NCBI GenBank assembly: GCA_013423325.1
Contig: BLJB01000121.1
Span: 336 to 64,335 of the forward strand
Length of the DNA: 64,000 nucleotides
DNA from: Usnea hakonensis
Taxonomy: Eukaryota; Ascomycota; Lecanoromycetes; Lecanorales; Parmeliaceae
Reading direction: 5' to 3'
The notes below the pieces were generated by a model. That model worked only from the letters and a program-made list of their open reading frames with translations. It searched no databases and had not been told where the DNA came from. Positions 1 through 11,030 of this stretch are shown here, piece by piece (position 1 is the first letter of the stretch; each line of letters opens with the position of its first letter). The position numbers were made by a program, and so were the translations under genes.

Positions 1-486
1 TTGTATATCTAGCCTAGTCCCTAGTATACAATAATCCATCGATCTATGTCCAGTCCCTGACAGCTCGTATCTACTCTTATTTATTATTCTAGCTATAGCT
101 AAGTCCTCGTAAATAAAAAGAATCTAGCCTAAGCTATCCGGGTTATATATAAATATTATAGCCGCCTAATCTATCGTATCTATTTTAAATAATATAATAA
201 GGGCGGTATAGTTTTTATAGTAAAAAATAATATTATATATAATTTCGATAGAATTAAATATTAATAGGGATTAGTTCGAGTTAATTTCTATCTCGTTTAT
301 TTTTATAATTATAATTTAAGGGTATAGGGTAGTACGTATCGCTTTTTATAGATTAGAATAGATACTTACTATTTTATACTCTCTCTTAGATAATAGCTTT
401 TAGGGAAGGGCTTCTCTATCCTCTCTCTCTTTAGAGTAGGCCCTTAACGGGGTTTAAGACTATCTTATAATAATAGGTATTCTCGT

Positions 487-565
487 ACTTATATTCTATA
501 ATTAGGTATAGTAGATAATATACTTATATTTTATAATTAGATATAGTAGATAGTACTTATATAGT
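487..565. repeat. Two-and-a-bit copy tandem repeat, 35-bp period
   Basis: A 31-base unit starting ACTTATATTCTATAATTAGG at 487 recurs at 522 with RIP-type differences, and a partial third copy begins at about 555. It lies near the 3' end of the LINE relic and may be its 3' UTR repeat. Confidence 0.6.
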
Positions 566-1399
566 TCGTAGTACGGTACTAAGTAAGGGGAGCTTAGGAG
601 AATTAGATTAAAATTAGGATAGAATTAGAGGGTAAAGTTAAAATAGAGAGTTAATTTCTTAATTAGATAAGTTAGATAGTTTTTTATATTCTTTCTTCCT
701 TAGGTTTTAATCTTTATCTAGGTTACTAGCCCCCTCTTTATTAAGGTAGCTAGTTATATTACCCTCCTATTTCTAGCCCCCCCTTTTTATAAGTAATAGA
801 CTTTTACTATCTACTATACTCTAATATAGCTAATTATATTATTAGTATCCCCTACGTATATAGTTTATTAGTCTATAAGATATTAAGCTTTATATTAATA
901 CTCTAAGAGTTTTCTTTAATTTCTCCCCTTCGAATATACTATAGATAACCCCTAGCCTCTTATATATCTATCTCTATCTATATCCCTTTCTAGGTCTACC
1001 TCTAAGCGCGCTATTCTCTATATAGCCTATACCTTATATCCCCTTATTAAGTAGATTCCTTAGTATTATTTATTAATTATTATATAGGTACCGCCGAGTC
1101 TATTTAAAGGTAATTACGGGCTTAAATATAATATTTCTATTAGTTTTAGGAGAGAATATAGAAGTAATAAGTATATAGGTTCGATACTATCTCCTCTCGG
1201 AGGGGCGAGTTATATATATTTATACTCTATTTACTTACGATATATTATAGAGACTTTTACTTTTAGCGGGAGTTTCGGCTACTAGTAGGTTCTAATATTA
1301 AGCTAGTAGACTCGTCCCTACTATAAAAATAGTGGCTTATTTATAGAATATAGTATTATCTAGTAGAGTACTAATATCCCGGGTTTCCCTACTACTCTA

Positions 1400-4300
1400 C
1401 TAAAGTACCGAGCGTCTTAGGTCCATATAGATCGGGTATAAAAATAGTATATATAATAGTATTTATTTATCTTCACTATACTAATACTTAGGTAATTCCG
1501 CTCTATTAATTTTAAAGAGGAAATCGTTAAATACTATTTTTCCCGTTTAAAGTTAGAAGATTATAGTAAATTATTCCCTTATAAGTTCTTAGTATTTAGC
1601 TAGCGGTTTCTAGATAGTATATATATTCTAGAGTATCTAATATAGTATCCTTTTTTAGTAGTAGTTCCTCTAGATAGTATCCTCTTTATTAATAGCTTCC
1701 CTTTTTACTTTACTCTTTAATAAACTAAGTAGCTTTAGGATCTATAGTAGCTATCTATATTTAGCCCTTATTATATTAATTCTTACTATCTCTTTAGCTC
1801 TCTTATCCGCTACTTCGTTTTTTAGGATATTAATATATACTAAGATCTAATAAATTATAATTAGTAATCTAAGTTCTTAAGCTTTATCGAGAATTTATTT
1901 TAGTACGAACTATCCTAATTTAGCTTTTAGATTTATAACTATTTAGATAACGGCTTAATTATCTATAAAGATAATTATTAGCGTTCTAGGGTATTTTTTT
2001 AGCTCGTTCTCTATAAGTTCGAGGGCGAGTAGAATACTAATAACCTCCGAGATATATACTATATACTTTAAGAGGAGACTAATATATCGTCCTCTCTAGA
2101 CCCCTATTTTTAGATTTATAGCCGTATACCCTATATAGTTATTAATCCCTAATCTATCTATATAGTATATTAAGCTAGGGGTCTAAACTAGTAGTTATTT
2201 ATAGAATATTAGTATTAAGAGTTTATCTTTAATTTTAATTTAGATAGAAGTAACCTAGGGAGGTTTAATAAAAGATAAACGGGTCTTAATATACTAGGTA
2301 TTAACTCCCTCTAGCGTCCTTTCTAGTAGCGTCTTTATTATCTTTCTTCTTAGTTAATATACGGGCCTTTCGGGTATTATATATACTCCTAGGCCTATAA
2401 TTATTTATAGCGCTCTATTTTTCGTAGCTAATCTAGTCTATATCTTAATTAGGGTAAAGCCTAGCTTAGTATTAAAAGCCTCCCCCGCGGTTAGCTTAAT
2501 TCCCTCTAATACTATCTTAGCTACTTATTTCTATACTACTCTTAGTTTTATCTATATACGCTTATAGTCTACTATATTCCTATAGAGGTTACTTAATATC
2601 TATATTAATACTATATATAATATAAGGGGAAAAATATAGATAATATAGATCTTAATAAGGTCCCTAATTAAGATCTTCTAGTTATTTCCGGCGATAGCTA
2701 TTATAGTTCTAAGTCTAGAGAGAGTAGTATATTTAAGGTAGTCGATTTAGGATATTTATAAAAGGGCTCTATCGAAGATAATACCGAGATATTTAATTAT
2801 CTCTAGTAGTACGAGGGGTCCCTCGTCTAATAGTATTATAGTAGTAATAGTTACTAGTAGGTTCCCGGCGTTACGTTAACCCCTTACGAAGTAGATAAGC
2901 TAGTACTTTATCGAGGTAAATTTAAACGCGTACTTATATATCTAGTCGAGTACGATCTTATAGTCTCCTTCTATTATAATATAGTTCTTTTCGAATATTA
3001 GTAATATCCTTATAAACGCTATATTATTAATATATCCCGATATCTATACCCCTACTATAATTAGCGAGTCTAGTAGGTCGAAGTTATAAAATAGGTATAG
3101 AATTAGGAATAGTAGTAATTTCTAGAGGATACCTATTCTTATCTACTAGCTAATTAATTAGTTTAGTAAGTAGAGCTCCGTACTTCTTTCGCGAATAAAG
3201 CTAGCGATATAGTTAACTATCTTTATAGGGACCCTCCTTTTCTTTATATTATAGATTAATCTTTTATAAGAAACGTTATTAAACGCCCTAGAGATATTTA
3301 AAAATAAAGTAGTTACTACTTCGTCCCTTTTCTACGCTATATAAATCTATTCTATTAGCGCGTATATTATTAATTCTATTAATCTCGCCTTTCTCCCTCC
3401 GAAGTACGTATCTAGTAATAGATTATAGGTCTCTACTACGTAGCTAAATCTAATAGCTAAGATCGATTCTAAGTACTTTCTAATAGTATATAGTAGTACT
3501 ATTAGTCTCTATAATTTTAGTAATATATAGTCCCCTTTACTAGCCTTCTTTAAAGCGACTATTATTAATTTCTAGAATATCTTTAAATAGTACCCTACTT
3601 CGAGGTAAGCGTTAAATAGTTATATAAGATATATTATAATTATTAGTAGGGTAAATTTAATAGCTTCGTTTAAGATACCTAATATTCTAGCTACTTTATT
3701 ATTTAGAATTATTATTATAGTTTTTACGACTTCTTCCTTTATTATTAGGGGGGTATTAATTAGGATAGGGTAATTATATCCTAGTATATCTAATAGATCT
3801 ACTAGAGGGGGTTCTAGAAAGAAGGTCTCGACTAGGATAATTACCTTTTTTATTAGATTATATATAACTATAATATCTCCCGGTCTTTTAAGAGGTAGCG
3901 TAAATATACTAGGGGGGGTATCTTAATTACGTATTTAGTATACTAGTTTCTATACCTTTCCTATATTATCTATAACTTAGATAACTCTTTCGCGGTATTT
4001 ATCCCTAGTATTACGCTTTATTAATATATTTATATACCTCCTTATCTTCTAGTAGTATTCTATTATCTCCCTTATAGATTAGTATCTCCTATTCTTTCTA
4101 GGCCTTAGGAATACTTCTTATCTTAGGCGGTTCTTAAGATCTACCGCCTCTTTATATTTATCCTAGAAATTCGATTTCGAGTAATATAAAGTTCGGGTCT
4201 AGGGGACTATTTATCTAATCGCGATATCTAATACCGCGATTATTAATTTAATAAAGCTATTAATAGTTACTCTTATTAGGGAAGAGGTCTATAGGATCGT

Positions 4301-5110
4301 AGAAAGGTACTCTAGAATCTTATCTTTTAATAGACTAATATTTATTTTAGACTAGTATTAATATTACGGCTCCTCAGCCTCCTTAAATAAGAAGTCTATA
4401 TTTATCTCTATTAGAGAATAGTCCGATCCTTTATCGAGTCCTTTTTCTAGGGGGTAGATTAGATAGTAAAGTAGTATCTCTTCTACCCTACTTATACTAA
4501 ATATAAGATCGATTATACTCGGGCGATATCTTAGTATCTCTCTCGTAATAGTACCTCTCTTAAAGAGGAGTTAGAGGCTATAATTATTAATTATTTTATA
4601 GAGTTTTTACGCTTTTCCCGGGTATATAGTTTAAACCCCTATACCTCTCTATCTAGGGCTATAAGTATTAAAGTTACTAACTATTACGTACTCCGCGATT
4701 AGTTTATTTATAATAGTATCCCTAAGGACTTAGATTACCTCGTTAATTCTATTATTATTATCGGGGCTATTATATATATTATAGATAAATAGAATACGGG
4801 TTGCTACGCTAGTTTAATTTATCGTTTTAATTCGAATTATTTATATATACTATAAGAGGTATACTACTTTCTAGTTAATTTATAGGATCCTTTTTAAGAT
4901 ATAGATAGCTACTCTTAATCTATACTCCTTCTCTTTAATTATATCGAATACTAAGTTAAAATATATTTTTACGTTAGCCGGGTTATAGAATATATTATTA
5001 AGGTAGTTCTAGTATAGTTCCTATAATATAATAATATCCTTTATCTTTACTAGGGGTAATTCGAAGAACTCGTTAATTATTAGTCTAGATCTAATAACGT
5101 TATATTAAAG
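1400..5110 (-). pseudogene. LINE ORF2 relic: endonuclease, reverse transcriptase, RNase H-like
   Basis: Minus-strand reading from about 5105 gives an endonuclease-like start (NVIRSRLIINEFFELPLVK) and the sequence SNFNTYSPR at about 4650-4680, which fits the GDFN...HP motif of AP-type endonucleases after G-to-A changes. At 3271-3304 it reads FLNISRAFNNV, matching the LDIKGAFDNV motif A of LINE reverse transcriptases, and at 3014-3037 GYINNIAF, matching GYVDDVAF, so both catalytic aspartates have become asparagine. Between them lies LILYLFYNFDLLDSL, matching the SPILYLFYNADLL segment. Near 1980-2070 a frame reads YISEVISILLALELIE, as in RNase H-like tails. The ends are estimates. Confidence 0.8.
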
Positions 5111-5599
5111 GATAGAGAGCTAAGCTCTCTACTTAACTTTATTTATAAATATCGACTACTCTATTAGAGGCTATATTATAGAATATATTTAATATTTTAT
5201 TATAGGAGTATCCGGTATTACTACTATCTATTATTATAGTATTAAAGCTAATTTTAATTTTATATATATCCTTATTCTATTCTCTAAGCTTATCTATAAG
5301 TACCTTTAGTTTCTTTATCTATCGGCCTAAACTTATAATTACGTTTAAGATCTCGTTCTCCTCGATCCTCTTCCTCTTTAGGCTCTTTCGTAGAACTTAA
5401 AATACTTATAGAATAGATATTTTCTTTATTATTATTTTCGCCTTTAGGGCTAGCTTAAATTTAGATTAGGATATATAAAGCTAATTTTCTAAGATCCTTT
5501 TTAAATTACGAAATAGCTCTATAACTTCCTCTAGAGACTCGTAATTCCTATATTTCTAACTTAGTCCCTAACTTTTTATACTTAGACTAGCTTTTAAAC

Positions 5600-7151
5600 T
5601 TATACCCGGGGGTATACTTATTATAGCCTCGAGAGTAAATTTAGGGGCTTCTATCGCTAACGAGTTATTAAGCGAATCTCTAAAGATTAAGAAGTTAGAG
5701 ACTAGAGCCGATAAGATTATTTCCTTATTTATTACTTAAGGCGATATACCCCCTATATTAATTATTATTAATTCGAAGGAGGTTAAAGAGTTTATTATTA
5801 TTAAAATTATTATAGGTATAGTAGGGGTCGCGTCCGTTATTATTAATATATTATATACGGATAATATTAACTTATTAGCTAACTACGTACTAGAATTATC
5901 TTTTTCGGGATTAAATTAATCCCCTAGATTTTAAAGAAATTTCTCTATCTATTATCCTAGTTCCTTTAGAGCCTAGCTATCCTTTTAGAGTTCGGTATCC
6001 GTTCTAGGCTTAGTAGGGTATCGGGGGGGAGCGCTATATTTAGCGATTACTATCCTCTTAAGCTCTTATTAGTAATATACGTACTTCTCGGCTATACTTT
6101 TATATAGTCCCTTATAATTTATATACCTATACTTCGGTAGTTTTTAATCTTTCTTAGGGTATACGGTCTCTAGATAACTTTTAGTATAAATCGAGTACTT
6201 TACTAGATCTCTATATTACGGCGCTATATATCTATATTTTTAATAAGCTATATATTATATTAATAGATATTTAGGCTTATAGAGCTCGTAGGCGTCTCTT
6301 TCTCCTACCTATATAAGTCCTTAATTAATAGCCCTATTTATATCCTCGGGTAATATAAATATAAGGATAAGGGATATCTTCTTTTTCTACTTTATCTTCT
6401 TATTAGGGGCGAGCTACCTAATATAAATAATTTTAGTATTACTAAAGTCCTTACTATTCTTAGCGAGAAGTAGGCTAGCTATCTATATTAGATCCTTAAC
6501 CGTAACTATATAAACTCCGTATATAATAATACCGTAGGTCTATTATAATATATATACCCCGGTATTATACGCCCTAATCTAGGCCGCCTCGTTATATATA
6601 AGTCTTTCTTTTTATAATACTATTTTAATATATATTTCGAGATTACCGCTCTTTAGAAGCTTCGTATCCGTAATAGTAATATCTTATAGGTATTTATAGT
6701 ATTAGACTACCTTATATACCCTCTCTCGTAACTTAACTAGCTTAATATTACGGAAGTTTTTTACTACTAAGGCTTCTAGTCGGACGCGGATACGTAAATT
6801 ATCTACTTATACTAGGGTACCTAGATCGAAGTTTCTACTATAGGTCTATAATAGGACTAGGGAGTATTAAAGTAGCGCGTTACCCTTCTACTATTAAAGT
6901 CTTTAGTAGCCTTCGGTTCCCTATAAGCTCTATATATTAATTAGATTATTAGTATCTATCTTCGTTAAGAGATATATATCCTTTAGGATCTATATCTCGC
7001 GACTATACCCTTCGTAGAGGTCGTAGATCTCGTTACGTAGAGTAACCGCGGAGCTATTTAGACTTATCATCCTCTTAGTAGCTACTTTAAGTACCCTAAT
7101 TAAGTATATTATATAACTAGGGGATACTTTCTTCTAGGGCTAATATACCAT
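5600..7151 (-). pseudogene. LINE ORF1 (gag-like) relic with CCHC knuckle
   Basis: On the minus strand, a frame starting at an intact ATG (7151-7149) reads as a gag-like ORF1 of Tad1 elements with many TAG/TAA stops. Near 6205-6265 it reads YIAYYKYRYIAPYYRD, where the tyrosine and stop positions correspond to the cysteines and glutamines of a zinc knuckle of the type C-x2-C-x4-H-x4-C. Upstream of it a segment reads like the PEDINRAI...GLI region typical of these ORF1 proteins. Every C-to-T and G-to-A difference fits RIP. The 3' limit is approximate. ORF1 proteins bind the element RNA, but this copy cannot be translated. Confidence 0.7.
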
Positions 7152-7611
7152 TTACTTAATAATACTATTATATAGGCTAATTTATACTTCTATAATAGTA
7201 GTAGGAGACGCGTTAGATTTATTAATTTTATCTACTAATAGCTAATTCGACGCTATAATAGGAGCTATTAGAATTATTAAAATTTAGAAAAATATAAATT
7301 AAAGCGCTTAATAAGTAGTAGAATATAACGCGGTCTATAGATAAAAATCTCGTGGTATTAATATATAGGATTAATGGGTGTGTTTTTTACTTCTGAGGTT
7401 GTTTTAAAAGTTGACTAGGCGTTTTAGTGAGCGAGGCTTTGCCGCGGCCTTGGCATTAGGGATCCTTGCTGCGTCATTTTGGTTATAACTGTTTCCCGAG
7501 CAGCCCACCAAAAGACAACCGCGATACATATACTTACAGGATCCAATTTCGATTACGAGTTAAGCAAAATCTAAGTAACACTCATTAGGCCTAAGATCCA
7601 AAGCCTGAACA

Positions 7612-8322
7612 ATGGCAGGTAAGGAAGCTCTTCTCTTCGTTACTCTCTAGCCACTGCGCCCAAGCAATGCAAATGTGCTACTAACCACTGCTTGCTAACC
7701 GCTTTTCTCAGACTTCAACTCTATCGCTCGTAAGTTGCATACATCGTTGCACTGCCCTGCCCCGCTGTCGAGTACCATCTTGATCATGCCGAGATGAGCT
7801 AAGGAAGACCAAGAACAATTTACCCAATTCTACTACAACACCTTCGATCAGGACCGCAAGAACCTTGCTGCCCTCTACGTTCGTAGACACCTAGAGCTTC
7901 TGGACTCCAATATACTGAGCGGGTGCTTGAATAGCGCGACAACTCTATGCTCACATTCGAAACATCTGCTATACAAGGCGTGGCCGGCATCACTGAGAAA
8001 TTAACGGTATGGAGCATGGTCAGATGCAACGCGTCATTCTGACTTGAGTCCAAGAGCCTGCCATTCGAGAAAGTTGCCCACAAAGTATCCACTCTTGATG
8101 CACAGCCTTCGAACGAAAGCGGAGGAATAATGGTCATGGTCACTGGAGCACTTTTAGTAAGTCTAATCATGGCTGTCACTGCTGTTGGACGGTGTATTGA
8201 CTATATTGCAACAGGTTGACGAGGAGCAACGGCCAATGAACTATACCCAAGTCTTTCAATTGCTTCCAGACGGCGGGGGCAGCTATTTTGTCTTCAACGA
8301 CCTCTTCCGGTTAATCTATTAG
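7612..8322 (+). CDS. NTF2: Nuclear transport factor 2 (NTF2)
   Basis: NTF2 carries Ran-GDP into the nucleus and binds FG-nucleoporins. I rebuilt six exons: 7612-7618, 7712-7729, 7814-7878, 7935-8006, 8055-8156 and 8215-8322. They give 123 aa, the usual length of the family (about 125). The product starts MADFNSIAQQFTQFYYNTF and ends GGGSYFVFNDLFRLIY, with QPSNESGGIMVMVTGALLVD and DEEQRPMNYTQVFQLLPDG between, all NTF2 hallmarks. All introns have GT...AG ends and phases agree. The first exon is only 7 nt and the second 18 nt, so no long open frame shows the gene. It begins about 240 bp from the RIP-damaged LINE but carries no damage itself. Exon 3 ends at an unusual GTTCGT donor. Identification is very secure; the exon 3/4 border is slightly less so. 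Confidence 0.95.
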
Positions 8323-9061
8323 TGGATGCTTAATACGAGCTCTGAATTGGGAGGAAGCTATGTGAACCTTATAAAGATGATGAACATTTCCTGATCTATA
8401 TGAGATACCAGCTGTGTATTGCAAATTAAACAGCATGGCGGGAAGCTGTACTGTAGCCTAGAAATACTTCGGTACTTTGTCCAGAACCTGGGGTGAACCA
8501 CTTCTCAAAAGCGTTAACCAAGGTTGCTCTTACTGTAATGATTTGACAACGTGGCGCCGTGGCTGAGGCTGATGTCGCGTCTTGTAGGCAACAGTATGGT
8601 ATTTTATTGTCATCAAAATTTCTGTGACACAATGAAGCGTAAACGTTCGCAATTAAAGAGAAGTTTGCTTGTATTGCGATCACTTTACAACAAGAGAAAG
8701 AATTGAGGTGGTCTTTGAAGACGGGCGTTCCCCAAAAAGCAGCCGCAGTCGCAGATCTCTGGCCCTGCGCTAGTGAAACCTTGACAGTCTGTTTTGTTTG
8801 AACGAGAAGCCACGACCAAAAACATCAAGTCTTGACCAAGATCTATCTTCAGTCAACAATTTCTACAACATCCTCAGTCTGCGGCCCTTGCTAAGCATCA
8901 CCCATCAATTAAATCACTTCTCCAAGTAACCCTTAAGCTTGTATTCGCCAAAACAACGACCGAGGGTGCCTCCATCCCCAAAGTGTTACCTACCTTGTTG
9001 AGCCAAGCTTGGCAAGTATAAAGGCATTCAAGGCCGGAGAGGGTGATCTGGAGGTGCTACA
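8323..9061. other. Intergenic region NTF2-TVP18
   Basis: About 740 bp. Only short frames occur (best 85 codons, minus strand, no recognisable domain). It probably holds the NTF2 3' UTR and the TVP18 promoter. I see no repeat or RNA gene. Confidence 0.6.
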
Positions 9062-9893
9062 ATGACGCTCGCCGAAGAGCTGAGGTCGCGCAATTTCAGT
9101 GAGTAGATCAACAGCTCTCAGTCCAATGGCTTCACTAATACTGCGCGTGCCTCAGGTATTTATGGGCAATGGTCAGTGATCGCTCTCTCTTACCGTCTTC
9201 CCACAATCTTGAAATTGTCATTGTCGGCCCTAGGAGAAGCCCGGAAAGGGTTTCAAAAGATCCTCGGCTATTGCAAGCTGCGAGCCTTACTTCTACTATT
9301 CAGTCAGAGCTCCTAGGCTACCGAGGAGAGATGCGCGACCACCACGAAGACAACTAGAGAATTTTTGAGCTTGCTATGTTCTATTGGAAGAAACGGAGAT
9401 GTCTGGGAATTCCCGTATACTGCTGCTGACGATAGTTGGGTAGGATGGGAGTGCTCTGTATCGTCCTTTGCATTGCTCTTGGGATATCGCATCTTATTCA
9501 TCTCAACCTTCTCATCATCTTTGGCATAATATGTCTGTAAGTGACATTGGTGCGTTCCCTGCGGGAGAACCTTATTGACTGTTCACATAAAGCCTCTCTG
9601 GTCTCACCCTCATCTTCGTTGAAATACCATTGCTACTCCGCATATGCCCGACTTCACCCACCTTTGACGCTTTCATTCGACGTTTCACCACCAATTACAT
9701 GCGTGCAGCTATCTACGGTGTCATGAGCTTGATCCAATGGCTAAGCATCATCGTTGATCCCACCAGCTTGATCGCGGCAGCAGTTGTGTTGCTGCTTGCG
9801 GCATTGTGCTATCTGATTGCTGGACTCAAGGGGCAAGGATTCGTGGGGAGCAAGACGCTGGGTGGCCAAGGTGTTGCACAGATGATTGTCTAG
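9062..9893 (+). CDS. TVP18: Golgi membrane protein TVP18
   Basis: TVP18 is a small late-Golgi membrane protein found with Tlg2-containing vesicles; its exact role is unclear. Four exons are proposed: 9062-9098, 9156-9171, 9444-9536 and 9593-9893, giving 148 aa, the family's normal size. The N-terminus MTLAEELRSRNFSIYGQW and the block PTSPTFDAFIRRFTTNYMR are diagnostic, as is the C-terminus GSKTLGGQGVAQMIV. Four hydrophobic stretches fall at about residues 19-38, 41-60, 88-106 and 110-130. Exon 2 is only 16 nt and is followed by a 272-nt intron, long for this window, which contains an unrelated 62-codon frame. Donor GTCAGT of that intron was chosen because only it keeps the frame into exon 3. 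Family assignment is firm; the exon 2/3 border is the weakest part. Confidence 0.93.
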
Positions 9894-11030
9894 GTGCTCG
9901 GAGTCACCATTAGGCAGCCTGACCTTACATGGTCGAAGTGGAGGTATTGATCCCGGGGAGAAGCATGAGGACCAATTCATCAGGAGCGAGTTGACTCCAT
10001 TGTCACCGTGATTTCAGGGCGTTGTGGCAAAGAGTTGGTCTACTGTACCAATAGTTTTCCTCTTTCTTCTATTCATTCTTGCACGAACAGCGAATTAAAC
10101 GGGTCTCTTGGAGCGTGTGCTCTGCTGGGAAAGACCATGGCACGGCTGGTAGAATTAGGAATGAAGGATACTCATGAAGAAGGACCACTCAAAATCGCTC
10201 TATGACTCCACAACCGTGCATGTCGGATCTATATCCGTTAAGTGGTCGTCGAGGGAAATTCAAGAGACTAAGCGTGTGAGATGCGGAGCGCCACAAGCGT
10301 TCTTCGCCGTCCATCTGCGCTCCACTACTCCCACTCTGCAGCTCACCCTTGACCCGCTCGTACTTAGCCGTTGGACCAAGCGTTTTCTGCTATTCAGCTG
10401 CCCTTCGACTAAAAGGAAGAAATGCATGTCAGTACTGCAAGATAGCATCACCAATAGTAAAGATGGCAATAGCCCCGCACAGCAGAAAGCAAAGATTGTC
10501 GTCTTGTGAGACGAGGTGCAAAAGCACATCTTTGAAGCAACCGCAGCCGAGGCATTCTTGGCGCCCGATCGTTTTTCAATCCTGCCCTATTAAAAGGATT
10601 GGATCACCCCCACACTTGAGCACAAAGCTGCATCTTCTGCATGTTCAACCATCTTCTTTGCCTTTCAGCTTCCATCAATTACTTACGCTACCTAGAGAAG
10701 AAGTGAGTCGAACTGCAGTGTTTTGCTCTGCCTTCTCCCTTAGGTGTGAGGGAGAGCCCCTCAACATCGGAAAGAGTAAAGAGTGTACATATGCACAGAA
10801 TGAATATGCTCTTATACTTAATTGACTTCTCATCCACCCCCTCTGGCAATCATTGACTTTCTTTTTCTGATGCATACTGCCCATCGAACCAAGTTGCGTC
10901 ACTGTTTCTGTTTCAAGCAGCTGATACCTAGCATTTGGCGTGTCACGCTAGCAACTAACTGAGCATTTACAGAGCCAACGCCAACGGATACTTGCTACCA
11001 TTAATCATTCTCGAGGCCTAACAGAAAACC
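9894..11030. other. Intergenic region TVP18-AIM21
   Basis: About 1.1 kb. It contains overlapping frames of up to 158 codons on the plus strand and 89 on the minus strand, none with a recognisable domain or a consistent exon chain. It likely holds the TVP18 3' UTR and a long AIM21 5' leader. I see nothing else I can support. Confidence 0.5.

Larger units (their letters stand above)
75..7370 (-). mobile_element. RIP-destroyed Tad1-like non-LTR retrotransposon (LINE)
   Basis: A block of about 7.3 kb has almost no CA or TG dinucleotides, while CG, CC and CT remain. This is the mark of RIP acting on CpA on both strands. No open frame of 60 codons survives. Read on the minus strand and ignoring TAG/TAA stops, it still gives LINE proteins in the order expected for Tad1: a gag-like ORF1 with a zinc-knuckle relic (near 6205-6265), an endonuclease (GDFN relic at 4668-4679), a reverse transcriptase (motif A relic at 3271-3304, YxDD relic at 3014-3037) and an RNase H-like segment (near 1980-2070). 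The length matches one full element. The borders are set from the change in dinucleotide content (TG/CA return before about 70 and after about 7375), not from target-site duplications, which I could not define. The element is surely non-functional. Confidence 0.88.

Noticed and set aside
9169..9357. 62-codon plus-strand frame
   Set aside because: Lies within intron 2 of TVP18 and is in a frame unrelated to the conserved protein.
10349..10825. 158-codon plus-strand frame before AIM21
   Set aside because: Overlaps other equally poor frames; no domain, no exon chain, irregular composition.
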